Shown here piece after piece: positions 1-8,433 of a stretch of DNA of 46,620 nucleotides; position 1 is the stretch's first letter, and the number at the start of each line of letters is the position of its first letter. This DNA is from an uncultured Pseudomonadota bacterium (GTDB taxonomy: Bacteria; Myxococcota_A; UBA796; SXON01), in NCBI GenBank assembly GCA_903891165.1, contig CAITDR010000264.1, positions 1 to 46,620 of the forward strand. The letters are read 5' to 3'. The position numbers and the translations under genes were made by a program. The notes beneath the pieces were generated by a model. It searched no databases. It was not told the DNA's origin and was given only the letters and a program-made list of their open reading frames with translations.

Positions 1-2
1 CC

Positions 3-59
3 GCCACTGCCGAGCGCATCCGCAGGCTTCTGGAACTGCGGGCCAGGATGGTCGCCTAG
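3..59 (+). CDS. 3' end of an unidentified gene (partial)
   Basis: An open frame enters from the left edge and ends at TAG (57-59), giving 18 residues rich in Arg, Leu and Glu that look like the end of a soluble helical protein. Its stop overlaps the stop of the convergent minus-strand gene by four bases (CTAG). Too little is present to name it, and the frame could be fortuitous. Confidence 0.4.
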   Translation, partial: ATAERIRRLLELRARMVA

Positions 60-1606
60 GGTGCAGCTTTACAGCGTTGATCGGCGAGGTCCAGCTCCCT
101 GGCCCCGCCGCCACCGTGTTCCAGGCTGTCGGCCAACAGGCACCAGGCCTTGGGCGGCGCATCGGGGCGGGAGAGGAGATAGAGGCTGATCTGCTCCTGC
201 GCCATCGGGAAATTCCCCACGATAAAGGCAGCTTGGGCGAGCTGAAAACGCTCATCGACGGGGTTGAACCACTGCACCGTGCGGGGCATCCGGTCGATGG
301 CCACCTTCCAGGTAACCAGCAGCTCCGGGCGCTTTTCGGGCTCCCCATGCTCCCAGCGGTAGCGCACCCACTGGCGGACGGCGACTGGATTCCCGGCCTC
401 CATCAACAGCTCTCCCTGCCAGAGTGACTCCTCGTCTCGCCATTCGTCGGCGCGACTTGCGGCGCGTGGCCCCCAGGCCAGTCCCAGCACGACCCCGGCC
501 AACCCCAGCAGCATTTTCCGCAGGGGTAAGGCGCCCAAAGGCACCAGCACCATCGCCAGCGGCAGGTACAGATAGCGCAGCGGCGCAATGCCAATCAGGG
601 CCACCCCGAAGCCCGCTGGCAAGAGCATCCAGGCGCCGACCAGGCCGCCCAGCCCCAGCGGCCGCAGGCCTCGGACTCCAAGGCACAAAACCCCGAGGAT
701 CAACAGCAGAATTCCCGGCTGTATGCTGGCAGAGGGATCAAAAAGGTGGCTCATCGACGCGCGCAGCGGCGCCCAGCCTGCCCCCAACAATTGGAGCCAG
801 GCCGTGAAGCCCTCTACCGGATACTGGCCGCCCACGCCGGTCACCAACCGGTGTAGGATCATCCATAAAAGTCCGGCTCCCAGCGACTCAATCCAGATCC
901 GACGGTGCCCCTCCGTGACCAAGCCGGCCAACAGGGGTACGCCCACCACCGCTGGCAGCGCACTCTCCTTACACAGCAGCGCAACAAAAATCCAGGGAAA
1001 GACCATTTCTGTGCGCAGCCCTGCCCTCAGGGCCATGAGCACCCCCAGGGTGGCTCCCAGCTCAAAAGTGGAGGAGACCCAGCCCACCACGTCGGGAGTA
1101 GCGGGATGCAGGGTCCAGCCCAGAGCCAGAATAGCTGCCGCCGGGCCTGCAGAATAGCCCAGTCTTAACGCCCAGAGGCGGATCACCCGCTGCAGGATCA
1201 GGGCGTTGGTCAGGTGCAGCGACAGGCTGAGGAGGTGGAAGGCCGCCGGTCGGAGCCCGACCGACCAGCCCAGCAGCCGCCAGAGGGTGGCCACAAAGGG
1301 TCGCCACACAAAAGAGCTGTGGTCCCCTGCCGCCAGATAGGTGGCCTGTGTCCACTCCCCAAACCAGAAACCATCGGTGGCATGGGGATGTTGGGCAATC
1401 AGTTGCCAGTCATCCAATGCCCAACCCGAAGCCAGGGCCGGAGGTAGATACAAAAGCAGGCCTACCGCCACAGGCAACAGCCCCCACCAGCCCTCGGCCG
1501 GGGAAGGCGGGCCCCGCAACTTCCGGGCCGGAGAGGCCAGCCACAGCCACCAGGGTGGCGTGGGTGTTTCCAATTGGAAATACCCGGGTTCTTGGGGCTT
1601 GCTCAC
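56..1606 (-). CDS. GT-C-type multi-pass membrane protein, putative glycosyltransferase
   Basis: 516 residues, starting at GTG 1606, which overlaps the stop of the upstream phosphoribosyltransferase gene as GTGA, so the two are probably translationally coupled. After a Pro-rich cytosolic N-terminus there is a first membrane segment (about 41-60) followed at once by Asp-Asp (D65, D66) in an ALDDW context. An acidic pair in the first external loop is a hallmark of GT-C glycosyltransferases that use polyprenyl-phosphate sugars. About ten hydrophobic segments follow to about residue 385. The last 115 residues are soluble and helical, with a TPR-like look (FPMAQEQISLYLLSRPDAPP). Large TPR-tailed GT-C proteins of this style occur in deltaproteobacteria, usually without a known substrate. 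The GT-C fold is likely; donor and acceptor are unknown. It could instead be a non-catalytic membrane protein. Confidence 0.65.
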   Translation of the reverse strand: MSKPQEPGYFQLETPTPPWWLWLASPARKLRGPPSPAEGWWGLLPVAVGLLLYLPPALASGWALDDWQLIAQHPHATDGFWFGEWTQATYLAAGDHSSFVWRPFVATLWRLLGWSVGLRPAAFHLLSLSLHLTNALILQRVIRLWALRLGYSAGPAAAILALGWTLHPATPDVVGWVSSTFELGATLGVLMALRAGLRTEMVFPWIFVALLCKESALPAVVGVPLLAGLVTEGHRRIWIESLGAGLLWMILHRLVTGVGGQYPVEGFTAWLQLLGAGWAPLRASMSHLFDPSASIQPGILLLILGVLCLGVRGLRPLGLGGLVGAWMLLPAGFGVALIGIAPLRYLYLPLAMVLVPLGALPLRKMLLGLAGVVLGLAWGPRAASRADEWRDEESLWQGELLMEAGNPVAVRQWVRYRWEHGEPEKRPELLVTWKVAIDRMPRTVQWFNPVDERFQLAQAAFIVGNFPMAQEQISLYLLSRPDAPPKAWCLLADSLEHGGGGARELDLADQRCKAAP

Positions 1607-2919
1607 GTTCCAACCAGCCCCGCGAGGCGGTCGGTGACCCCCACCCGCCAGGGTTCTGGACGTTCCAGGCTCCGATATTCAGGCGGTAAAAGCTGGAGGG
1701 AACGCTGCCGATGGGCGCGGCTTTCCGCCAGCGGCACCGACTCCCCAAGGCGCTGTCCCTCGCGCATCACCGGCTGCAACAGCGGCAGACCTCCGCGGCG
1801 CTCCAGCTCCCAGGCCTCTTCCTCAAGCCCCAGCATGTCCCGGTCGGCAAAGCGATAGATCTGCTTGATCCCCGGATAAGGCGCGGAGCCTTCGCGGGTC
1901 ACCGGTACCGGCTCGGGCCCCCGCGCCATTTCCGCGATCCGAAAAGCCATTCGTCCCCGATCCTGCGCCTCGGACAAGGCTTTCCCCACGGCAAACCAGT
2001 CGATGGGCACCCCGGCCGCCACCAATTTTGCAATGGCCACCTCTTCCAGGTCCCCCGACCCCATGATTTTCACGTCGTTCAGGCCCACACGATCCAGGGC
2101 GGTGCGCGCTTCGGTGGCGCCCTTTGCGAGATCGCGGTGGTCCACCCGCACGGACTGGATCTGCGCGCGGAAGGGCAGAAAACGGCGGATACTCTCCTCT
2201 ACCTCGTCCTGAGGCAAGGTCAGGTGGCAAAGCTTGGGAAAGTGGTGGAGGAAGGCTTTGACCGCAAGCTGGTCCTCGCCATAGGCCGCCAAAAAAGTGT
2301 CGGGCATACTGCCCATGACCGGAATACCTAACTGCACGGCGGCGTAGGCGTTGGAGGTGGCGGTCATGCCCCCTAGATAGGCGGCGCGCGCCGCCAGGGT
2401 GCCCGCCCAGGGGTCGGGCCAGCGGCGGCTGCCAAAATCGATCACCGGCTTACCGGCCGCCGCTTCGGTGATGCGACTCGCGCGGGTGGCCACCAGACTC
2501 GCCGAGGAAATAAGCTGGATCACCGTGGTTTCCAGCAGTGTGCAGACGGTCAACGGAGCGGTGATCCTCAAGAGTGGCTCGCCCGGAAAAACGATGCTGC
2601 CCTCGGGCACCGCCCACACCTCTCCCTGAAAACGCAGGCGCTTCAGATGATCAAAAAAAGATCCTTTGATGTGGGAAAAAAGAGGATTTTTGCGGAGCAA
2701 CTCCGCCTCCTCCTCCCCTACCTTGAAGTGCTGCAGCGCGTGCAGGAGGGGATCCAGGCCCGCCGCCACCATGTAGCCCCAACCAGCGGGAAGTCGGCGT
2801 GCATACAGGTCAAAAGTCGCCTCACCCCAGACACCATCGGCATGGTACACCGCTGCCAGCACATACTGGTAGAATTCCCCCGACAGCGGGGGAAGCAGGC
2901 CGCCACTCAGTCTATCCAT
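1603..2919 (-). CDS. Nicotinate phosphoribosyltransferase homologue with altered active site
   Basis: 438 residues. Family enzymes join nicotinate and PRPP to give nicotinate mononucleotide in NAD salvage, driven by ATP through a phosphohistidine. Family features visible are the N-terminal FYQ block with DLYARRLP (about 16-45), the DFGSRR motif (161-166), the AARAAYLGGMTATSN segment (176-190) and IMGSGDLEE (285-293). The loop that normally reads GTxAHS reads GSMPDT (203-208), so the phosphorylated His is Asp207. The phosphate-binding GVGT is AVGK (310-313). Family membership is clear, but standard ATP-coupled NAPRT activity is doubtful. It may be a diverged paralogue acting on another base or without ATP hydrolysis. 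It is followed with a GTGA overlap by a GT-C membrane protein. The start is ATG 2919, with GGAG-like bases upstream. Confidence 0.85.
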   Translation of the reverse strand: MDRLSGGLLPPLSGEFYQYVLAAVYHADGVWGEATFDLYARRLPAGWGYMVAAGLDPLLHALQHFKVGEEEAELLRKNPLFSHIKGSFFDHLKRLRFQGEVWAVPEGSIVFPGEPLLRITAPLTVCTLLETTVIQLISSASLVATRASRITEAAAGKPVIDFGSRRWPDPWAGTLAARAAYLGGMTATSNAYAAVQLGIPVMGSMPDTFLAAYGEDQLAVKAFLHHFPKLCHLTLPQDEVEESIRRFLPFRAQIQSVRVDHRDLAKGATEARTALDRVGLNDVKIMGSGDLEEVAIAKLVAAGVPIDWFAVGKALSEAQDRGRMAFRIAEMARGPEPVPVTREGSAPYPGIKQIYRFADRDMLGLEEEAWELERRGGLPLLQPVMREGQRLGESVPLAESRAHRQRSLQLLPPEYRSLERPEPWRVGVTDRLAGLVGT

Positions 2920-2983
2920 GGAAACTCCGTCGGTAGGATAGCAGATGTGGGGCGGCCGCAGCGTCGCGGAAGCGGGAGGGGGA

Positions 2984-2995
2984 CCCGGTACCGGG
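2984..2995. promoter_or_regulatory. 12-bp perfect palindrome between divergent genes
   Basis: CCCGGTACCGGG is a perfect inverted repeat in the 172-bp gap between the divergently transcribed phosphoribosyltransferase homologue and the small barrel candidate. It could be an operator, but a GC-rich palindrome of this length can also arise by chance. The rest of the gap shows no convincing promoter boxes. Confidence 0.25.
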
Positions 2996-3091
2996 AGGTT
3001 GTGCCGCCTCTGCTCAGCGCTCTTGTGCCTCTATCGTACAAATGAGGTCGGGGAGGGCACGGTCCGCCTGCAGAGCGGATAGCCTCGTTGC

Positions 3092-3661
3092 ATGTTGCTC
3101 TGCATCCTGAGTGTGGTGATGGCGGCGGCTCCCGAGGCGCGGGTCTGGCTGGGGGGCGAGGTGAGCCTTCCGGTAGGTTTTCACAGTCCTGCGACCTTCG
3201 GCGGAGGTTTTGGCGGTCTGGCGGGGGTGTCGCTGGGGGCGGTGCCCACGCGCAGCCTGGGGTTGGAGGCCCGAGTGGCGGAGGCGCTGGCCAGCAGCCC
3301 CTTTCGCGAAATCGGGTCGATCGAGGTGATGGTGCGCTATCCGGCCGGCAGCGGTCCCTACGGGGCAGTCGGTTTTGCGCACCACCACGAGGCGTCGATC
3401 GATTCCCTTCTCGCGGAGCCGGTGGGGGTGGTGGCAGGGACTTCGCCGCTGATCACCCACCGTAGTGGCATCGGTTTTGGAGGAGGCTGGGATTTTGCCG
3501 CCCCTTTTCCGAAGATCAACTTTTTGCAGCGGCTGAGACCTTTTGTGGATCTGACGGCGGTCTGGCTGCCGGACAAGGTTCAGCCTAACTTTTATGTATT
3601 TTTGAATGTGGGTATCAAAATAGGGGTCGGGAAGCTGATCTGGGGGGAGGAGGGGTCGTAG
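3092..3661 (+). CDS. Small secreted protein, probable outer-membrane beta-barrel
   Basis: 189 residues. The first 13 residues (MLLCILSVVMAAA) look like a short signal peptide. The mature part is Gly- and aromatic-rich with alternating hydrophobic strands, such as the segments GFGGLAGVSLGAV and NFYVFLNVGIKIGVG near the C-terminus, typical of an 8-strand outer-membrane barrel. No enzymatic motif was seen. The start at ATG 3092 has no strong ribosome-binding site, so another start is possible. It converges on the EcsC-like gene with only 5 bases between stops. Family not recognised. Confidence 0.6.
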   Translation: MLLCILSVVMAAAPEARVWLGGEVSLPVGFHSPATFGGGFGGLAGVSLGAVPTRSLGLEARVAEALASSPFREIGSIEVMVRYPAGSGPYGAVGFAHHHEASIDSLLAEPVGVVAGTSPLITHRSGIGFGGGWDFAAPFPKINFLQRLRPFVDLTAVWLPDKVQPNFYVFLNVGIKIGVGKLIWGEEGS

Positions 3662-3666
3662 GAGGC

Positions 3667-4377
3667 TCAGCTGACTTCGACCGCGATACTCTCTTCGCCC
3701 AATTCCCAGCCTGCACCGGCGGAAGCGCGGTGGAAGACCTCCACCATCCGCCCCCCGGCATTCTCCACCCGCCGCAGTGCCCCCCAGGTCGAAATCCCCG
3801 TTCCCAGGCCGGGAACCAGCCGAACCAGGCGGCGGAGGGCCAGGGCCAAAGACCGCTGGGACATCTGCCGCACCAGCCATACCCCGCCATTGCGGGCGGC
3901 GGGCACCTGGTTGCGCAGAAGCATGGGTAGATCGCGCACTTTTAAGCCCACTTGCGCCTGTGACGGCAGATCCAGCTCGTAGGCGGCGGCCAGTGCGCGA
4001 AACATGACCAGCTTCCCGGCATCTGTCTCTGGATCAAAGCCGAAAAGTACAGAAAGGCGCTGTGCCAGCCGCAACATCTGGATGATGTTGGCCAGCACTT
4101 CTGGCGGCAGGGCGACCGCTCCCGCCAGCCCGGAGACGGCGGCCAGTGCCGTGACCTGGTTGCGGCTGTCGCGGATCACCCGCTCGGCCGCCAGGATCAG
4201 CTCGGCCTGGGGAGGGTTGCGCCCAGTGGCAGGATCCAGGTAGAAAATTCCGTCTTCCTCAAACTCCGAGCGGATCTGCGAGGGCGACACCGACGCGGCC
4301 GCGTACAGCAGGGGGACCAGATCGGCATCGAGCCGATCGGTGAGCAGCTCTGCGAGGGTGGACCAGGGGGAGGCCAT
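3667..4377 (-). CDS. EcsC-family protein
   Basis: 236 residues. The central part (about 80-175) has the Gly/Ala-rich helical pattern of the EcsC family: TALAAVSGLAGAVALPPEVL, a following amphipathic helix (NIIQMLRLAQRLSVLFGFD), then a repeat-like helical section with VRLVPGLGTGIS (about 188-199). EcsC proteins are peripheral or membrane-associated and their biochemical role is unsettled. A GGAAG ribosome-binding site lies 6-10 bases before ATG 4377. The gene stands alone on its strand, 154 bases downstream of the small basic-protein gene and separated from it by a hairpin terminator. No predicted partner is adjacent. Confidence 0.65.
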   Translation of the reverse strand: MASPWSTLAELLTDRLDADLVPLLYAAASVSPSQIRSEFEEDGIFYLDPATGRNPPQAELILAAERVIRDSRNQVTALAAVSGLAGAVALPPEVLANIIQMLRLAQRLSVLFGFDPETDAGKLVMFRALAAAYELDLPSQAQVGLKVRDLPMLLRNQVPAARNGGVWLVRQMSQRSLALALRRLVRLVPGLGTGISTWGALRRVENAGGRMVEVFHRASAGAGWELGEESIAVEVS

Positions 4378-4456
4378 AAATTCTTCCTAACCGGAATGGG
4401 GGTGGAAGGCATTCCTCCGGCCGATGGACCACGGATCGCCGGGAAAAACACCAAAA

Positions 4457-4473
4457 GCGGGGAAATTCCCCGC
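4457..4473 (-). terminator. Hairpin terminator after the 55-residue gene
   Basis: On the minus strand GCGGGG-AATTT-CCCCGC forms a 6-bp GC stem (extendable by A/T pairs), followed by CTTTTGGTGTTTTT. It lies about 60 bases downstream of the stop of the 55-residue gene and would end the holB-tatD-small-protein transcript before the EcsC-like gene. The T-run is interrupted, so efficiency is uncertain. Confidence 0.5.
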
Positions 4474-4531
4474 TGTTCTTTCGGTAGGCTGTGTCCGCTC
4501 TTCTGCGCCCTGGGCGCGGAAGAATCAGAAT

Positions 4532-4699
4532 TCAGCTGGACTTTTTGGCCATGGCCGGAGCAGCAGCGTCGGCTTCCGGGGTGTGGATCGGGAAGACCGG
4601 GGTGCTGCCGGTGTTGGCGCGGGCGCGCTTGGCCTTGTTTCCGGCATTCTTGTTGCGGATGTGGCGGCGGAAGGTGGTCTGGGCGGTCTTGGATGCCAT
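4532..4699 (-). CDS. 55-residue basic small protein
   Basis: 55 residues, starting at ATG 4699 and 45 bases after the tatD stop on the same strand. The N-terminal half is strongly basic (TFRRHIRNKNAGNKAKRARA). It then reads TGSTPVFPIHTPEAD and ends in an Ala-rich, Lys-Lys-Ser-Ser tail. The composition resembles small ribosomal or nucleic-acid-binding proteins, and the TPVFPIHTPE segment looks like a constrained motif rather than random sequence. No transmembrane segment or signal is present. A terminator-like hairpin follows. I do not recognise a named family; a role in binding RNA or DNA is inference from charge alone. Confidence 0.6.
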   Translation of the reverse strand: MASKTAQTTFRRHIRNKNAGNKAKRARANTGSTPVFPIHTPEADAAAPAMAKKSS

Positions 4700-4744
4700 C
4701 GGTAACTCCAGGGTCCACGCGTCTATCCGACGGGGGCGCCTTCG

Positions 4745-5524
4745 TCAATCCCAGCGGAAGAAGCGCAGGGTGTTCTCAGCGGTGATCTGGCAGAGCTCTT
4801 CGGCCGGCATGCCGCGTAGCGCGGCTACGGCGGCGCCCACAAGCGGAACAAAGGCCGGTTCATTGCGCTTTCCCCGGTGGGGAACCGGCGCGAGGAAGGG
4901 GCTGTCGGTCTCGATGAGGAGCTGGCCGATGGGCACCTCTCGGGCCACCTCCCGCACGGAGTCCGCATTTTTGAAGGTGACAATTCCGGGAATCGAGATG
5001 GTTCCACCTCTCTCCACGATCTTCTGCATTGTGGCCCGATCACCGGTATAGCAGTGGAACAGTACACCTCCCTCCCAGGCACGCTCCTGATCCAGCAGCT
5101 CCAGTGTCTCCCCTCCACTTTCACGGTCGTGAATAATGACGGGAAGCCCAAGCTTTTTGGCGGCACGTAGCTGGGTGCGAAAGGCCACGAGCTGCTGCTC
5201 CCGCACGGAGAAGCTGTAGTGGTAGTCCAGTCCCATCTCTCCCAGGGCCTTTACCTTCGGATCCCGGGCCAGCTCCAATAAAGATTCCCAGGCTTCTTCC
5301 GTAAATTCTTTGGCATCGTGGGGATGTAGTCCGATGCCTGCGATCACCTGCGTATGACGACGGGCGACGGCAAGGGCACGGGCGGCGGAGTCAAAACCGT
5401 AGCCAGAGCCGATGGCGACCAGCCGGTCCACACCCGCGGCGTACGCCCGTTGCACCACCGCATCCACCCCGTCGTCGTCTCCCCAGACCTTGGTGTCCAG
5501 GTGGCAGTGAGAGTCGATGATCAA
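4745..5524 (-). CDS. tatD: TatD-family metal-dependent deoxyribonuclease
   Basis: 259 residues, the usual TatD length. Metal-ligand motifs are in order: DSHCHLD (4-10), GEMGLDYHY (about 95-103), VIIHDRESG (about 129-137), LFHCYTG (about 155-161) and ETDSPFLAP (about 205-213). Family members are TIM-barrel 3'-5' exonucleases or deoxyribonucleases acting on damaged DNA or RNA ends. The start is TTG 5524, overlapping the holB stop as TTGA; no ATG fits the conserved N-terminus MIIDSHCH, so the TTG is well supported. The coupling with holB, common in many bacteria, suggests co-expression with replication genes. Confidence 0.93.
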   Translation of the reverse strand: MIIDSHCHLDTKVWGDDDGVDAVVQRAYAAGVDRLVAIGSGYGFDSAARALAVARRHTQVIAGIGLHPHDAKEFTEEAWESLLELARDPKVKALGEMGLDYHYSFSVREQQLVAFRTQLRAAKKLGLPVIIHDRESGGETLELLDQERAWEGGVLFHCYTGDRATMQKIVERGGTISIPGIVTFKNADSVREVAREVPIGQLLIETDSPFLAPVPHRGKRNEPAFVPLVGAAVAALRGMPAEELCQITAENTLRFFRWD

Positions 5525-6555
5525 GCGCGCACCTGGGAAAGTTCAAGGTTCAGCTGGGACAGCAGCGCCTCCAGCACCACCCGCCCGTTGACGTTGAGCC
5601 GGAGCCGGTCCCGCGCGTTGGCCACTCCCCCCATCATCCGGCCCACTCCGCCAGGATAGAGGCCCAAGGCCCACTTCTGCAGTATGCCAAGCTGGTTGCC
5701 GTGGAGTACATGCCGGGCCTGCCCATTGGCCACCAACACCGTGTCCCGGAGCAATTCTTCAAGCAGATCCAGCACCAGCTCGGTGCGTTCTGCTCCTCCT
5801 TCCGCCTTTTTCCCCAGCCCTTCGGTGAAGGCAAAGAGCTGGTACACCGGCTGCCCGATGGCGCCACACAGCGCCCCCAACAGCTCCTCGGCCAGCTCCG
5901 TTCCTCCCTCGGCCATCGCCAGGGCCTTCCCTGGGCTGCCCATCGACAGCGTGGCCAGCCGGGGATCCAGCTTTCGCTCTTCCAACCAGGGGATCATCTC
6001 CGCCTGGCCCACCGGTCCGAAGCGCACCCGCTGCGAACGGCTCCGTACCGTCTGCAACAGCGAGGCGGCGCGGGAGGTCACCAGGATGAACTGCGTGCCC
6101 GCTGGAGGTTCTTCCAGGGTTTTTAGCAATGCGTTCGCAGCTTCTTCGTTGAGGGCATCCACCGGGTCGATGATCACAAAACGACGTTTCGCGGAATGTC
6201 GTTGCAACGAGAGCGCGTTGATCAGCGTGCGCGCCTGCTCGGTGGTGATGATCCGGGTGACTTTGCTGGGATCAGGGCCTACCTGGATAATATCGGGGTG
6301 GCTGCCTGCGAGGATGGGCTGGCAGGATCTGCAGGTCCCACAGGGGCGCTGGGGCTTGTGGAAGGCCAGCCCGCGTGGCCCCTCCTCCTCCACCAGACAG
6401 TTCACATACATGGCCAGATGGAGGGCAATCGCGGCTTTTCCGATACCGGCGGGGCCCTCGAACAAAAAACAATGGTGCATCCGCTGCTCGTCGGCCGCCT
6501 TGTATAGCCGCGCGCGCAGGGATTGGTTGCCGATGAGGGGTTGCAGGGCGGACAC
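5521..6555 (-). CDS. holB: DNA polymerase III delta-prime subunit
   Basis: 344 residues. This is the clamp-loader subunit that, with the gamma/tau and delta subunits, loads the sliding clamp. It has a Walker A-like GPAGIGKA (about 35-42) and a four-cysteine zinc module (Cys53 plus CGTCRSC). A DALNEEAANALLKTLEEPP block is typical of delta-prime/gamma proteins, and sensor-1 follows as ILVTSRAASLLQTVRSR. The family SRC arginine-finger motif reads SRSQ here, a Cys-to-Ser change. The start is GTG 6555. It overlaps tatD by four bases. A 73-base gap separates it from the divergent gene at 6629. Confidence 0.9.
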   Translation of the reverse strand: MSALQPLIGNQSLRARLYKAADEQRMHHCFLFEGPAGIGKAAIALHLAMYVNCLVEEEGPRGLAFHKPQRPCGTCRSCQPILAGSHPDIIQVGPDPSKVTRIITTEQARTLINALSLQRHSAKRRFVIIDPVDALNEEAANALLKTLEEPPAGTQFILVTSRAASLLQTVRSRSQRVRFGPVGQAEMIPWLEERKLDPRLATLSMGSPGKALAMAEGGTELAEELLGALCGAIGQPVYQLFAFTEGLGKKAEGGAERTELVLDLLEELLRDTVLVANGQARHVLHGNQLGILQKWALGLYPGGVGRMMGGVANARDRLRLNVNGRVVLEALLSQLNLELSQVRA

Positions 6556-6628
6556 GGGCTGCGAATAACCTGTCTGTTGCCCGCAAGCCGCTGCCGTCTG
6601 GGGGTGCTACACTGCTTGTGGAGGGAGC

Positions 6629-7963
6629 GTGGAGCGACTCCTGCGCTGGCGGAAGGCCCGCAAGAATTACCAGCAGGTGGTGGAATTCCCCGTGGAGATC
6701 GTCGGTCGTGACGGTCAGGTGCGGCGTTTTTCCTTCGATGAGTCGGTGCGCCTCTACCAGCGCCGGGTGGTATCGGCCGCACTCCGCTATGAGGGGACGC
6801 GCGAGGTGCGGGAGGAGGTCGAGCACTGCCGCCACCGGATTGAGCAACTTCGTCGATCCTACCTGGAACATTTTGGCTGGGGGCCCTTTCGGGGCAATGC
6901 GGTAGGTTCGGTGCTGGGTACACCCCGTGCTGCCGAGATTGTGGCTTTTTTGAAGCGGGTTTTTGGCGAGGAGCCCGACGGCATTGCATCGATGTTGGTA
7001 ACCCCGGTAGACACCGGTCTGACCGACAGCTGCTTTGTCCAGACTGCGGGGCGCTCCTTTCTCCTTTATTGTTGGAACCTTGAACGTGCGGACGCCCGTA
7101 CCGCTTACACCGAGATGGTGCGTCGTCTTGCGGAAGCGCCGCCGGGGGAGGGGGTAGAGCGTCTTCTCGTGCGCTGGGCCTGTGCGGATGTGGCGGTGCT
7201 CTTGACGGGGACCACGGCCTGGCAGGATGCGCCCCCGATCGAGGAACCGCCGGTACCCAACCCCACGACAGATCCTTGGCTCGACGGAATCCGCGCCTTG
7301 TACGAGGGGCTTCCATCGTTGGCCTTGACACGCCTGGAGCAGGGGATGGAGACCACTCCCTCTCGGAAGGTGCTGTCGCAGACCGCAGGTCTGGTGGCTT
7401 TGTGGGATGACAAGGCGGAACGTGCGGTTTTTGATGTACGCACCGGCCTGATCTACCACCCGGCGGATCCACTCCTGCTGTATTTGGAGCTGCTGGCGCT
7501 CTTTCGCTGGCAGGGGCTGGGGGAGGGGCAACGTCGTCTCGCGGAGCTGCAGATCGAGCCGGGCAGACGGCGGCCGGCCGGTGCGGCGCCGCTGCTACTG
7601 CTGGCTGGATTAGCCGCGATCGAGCGGGGTTCCTGGTGGGTGGCGCTGCGCCTTCTTTGGCCTCTGGCACAGAGCCCGGTCGAGCCGCGCTTCACCACTC
7701 GGGGAGCCCGTCAGCTGGGCCTCTGGATGGTCGAATTGCTGCTGTTGGGTACGGTTGGGGTGCTGTTGTTGGCGCTGGTGCCGGGGCTGGCCCTTCCGCT
7801 GAAGTTGTTGTTGGTGGGGGTGGCGGTGCTGCTCTTCCTCCTGCCCGCACAGATGTTGCGCCGTCGTGTGCGAAAGATGCTCCAGGTTCGCGGTGTGGGT
7901 CCGATCCCCTTGTTATCGCCCGATCTTTTCCCACGCGAGCGCCGCGGGGAGCCCGCTCACTGA
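6629..7963 (+). CDS. Membrane-anchored protein of unknown function
   Basis: 444 residues from GTG 6629; a GAGGGAG run lies just one base before it, so the true start may be slightly downstream. The N-terminal 60 residues are charged and helical (RLYQRRVVSAALRYEG). A mixed alpha/beta region follows (about 95-200), including GNAVGSVLGTPRAAEIVAFL and LVTPVDTGLTDSCFVQ. A helical-repeat-like part comes next (about 225-350; LEQGMETTPSRKVL, YLELLALFRW). Two close hydrophobic segments lie near 365-385 and 388-405, ahead of a basic tail. I do not recognise a family. The topology suggests a large cytosolic domain anchored by a C-terminal hairpin. It converges with and overlaps the methyltransferase gene by seven bases. 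Confidence 0.55.
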   Translation: MERLLRWRKARKNYQQVVEFPVEIVGRDGQVRRFSFDESVRLYQRRVVSAALRYEGTREVREEVEHCRHRIEQLRRSYLEHFGWGPFRGNAVGSVLGTPRAAEIVAFLKRVFGEEPDGIASMLVTPVDTGLTDSCFVQTAGRSFLLYCWNLERADARTAYTEMVRRLAEAPPGEGVERLLVRWACADVAVLLTGTTAWQDAPPIEEPPVPNPTTDPWLDGIRALYEGLPSLALTRLEQGMETTPSRKVLSQTAGLVALWDDKAERAVFDVRTGLIYHPADPLLLYLELLALFRWQGLGEGQRRLAELQIEPGRRRPAGAAPLLLLAGLAAIERGSWWVALRLLWPLAQSPVEPRFTTRGARQLGLWMVELLLLGTVGVLLLALVPGLALPLKLLLVGVAVLLFLLPAQMLRRRVRKMLQVRGVGPIPLLSPDLFPRERRGEPAH

Positions 7964-8433
7964 GGGAGGAGGCTGCGCAGGAAGAGGGCGCCCAGGATGA
8001 GCCCAATCGCCAACAGAGTCGATCGCTCTGACCGGAGGGCTGTTCTGAAGCTCCAATGACCTTTTTTGGCAGGTCCCGTGGGGAGCCAACGGGGGACACG
8101 TCCCAGGTAGTCCCGATAGGGATCTCCTAACTTCTCCGCCAGGTTCTCCTCTTCCCACCGTACGATCTGCTGGTAATAGAGCGATAGCAGGGGGATTGCG
8201 ACCAGGGCGCCCGGCCACTGGATCACCCCGATGCCCGAAAAAAGAAGGATGTTTCCGACGTAGAGCGGGTTGCGCAGCCGTGCGTAAGGGCCCACGTCCA
8301 TGAGTGCGCCCACCTCGTCCTGCCGGGTCCGGCTGATCCGCCCGATGTGGCCCACCGCCCACAGACGCAGGCTTTCCGCCAGAATCATGAGGAAGAGGCC
8401 CACAATCCAGAAACGAGGGTGGGGCAGCATCAT
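7957..8433 (-). CDS. ICMT/PEMT-type membrane methyltransferase
   Basis: 158 residues. It matches the short bacterial isoprenylcysteine/phospholipid methyltransferase family, which uses S-adenosylmethionine at the membrane. A first hydrophobic helix leads into ESLRLWAVGHI (about 20-30). The signature GPYARLRNPLYVGNILLFSG (48-67) follows, then a hydrophobic pair and the RWEEENL and GDPYRDYLGRVPRW segments (about 92-117). The frame stays open upstream with hydrophobic residues (LLLGMM) but offers no ATG, GTG or TTG, so ATG 8433 (or 8430) is the likely start. It lies 56 bases after the giant TPR gene on the same strand. Substrate unknown; the C-terminal hydrophobic helix is typical. Confidence 0.75.
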   Translation of the reverse strand: MMLPHPRFWIVGLFLMILAESLRLWAVGHIGRISRTRQDEVGALMDVGPYARLRNPLYVGNILLFSGIGVIQWPGALVAIPLLSLYYQQIVRWEEENLAEKLGDPYRDYLGRVPRWLPTGPAKKGHWSFRTALRSERSTLLAIGLILGALFLRSLLPQ

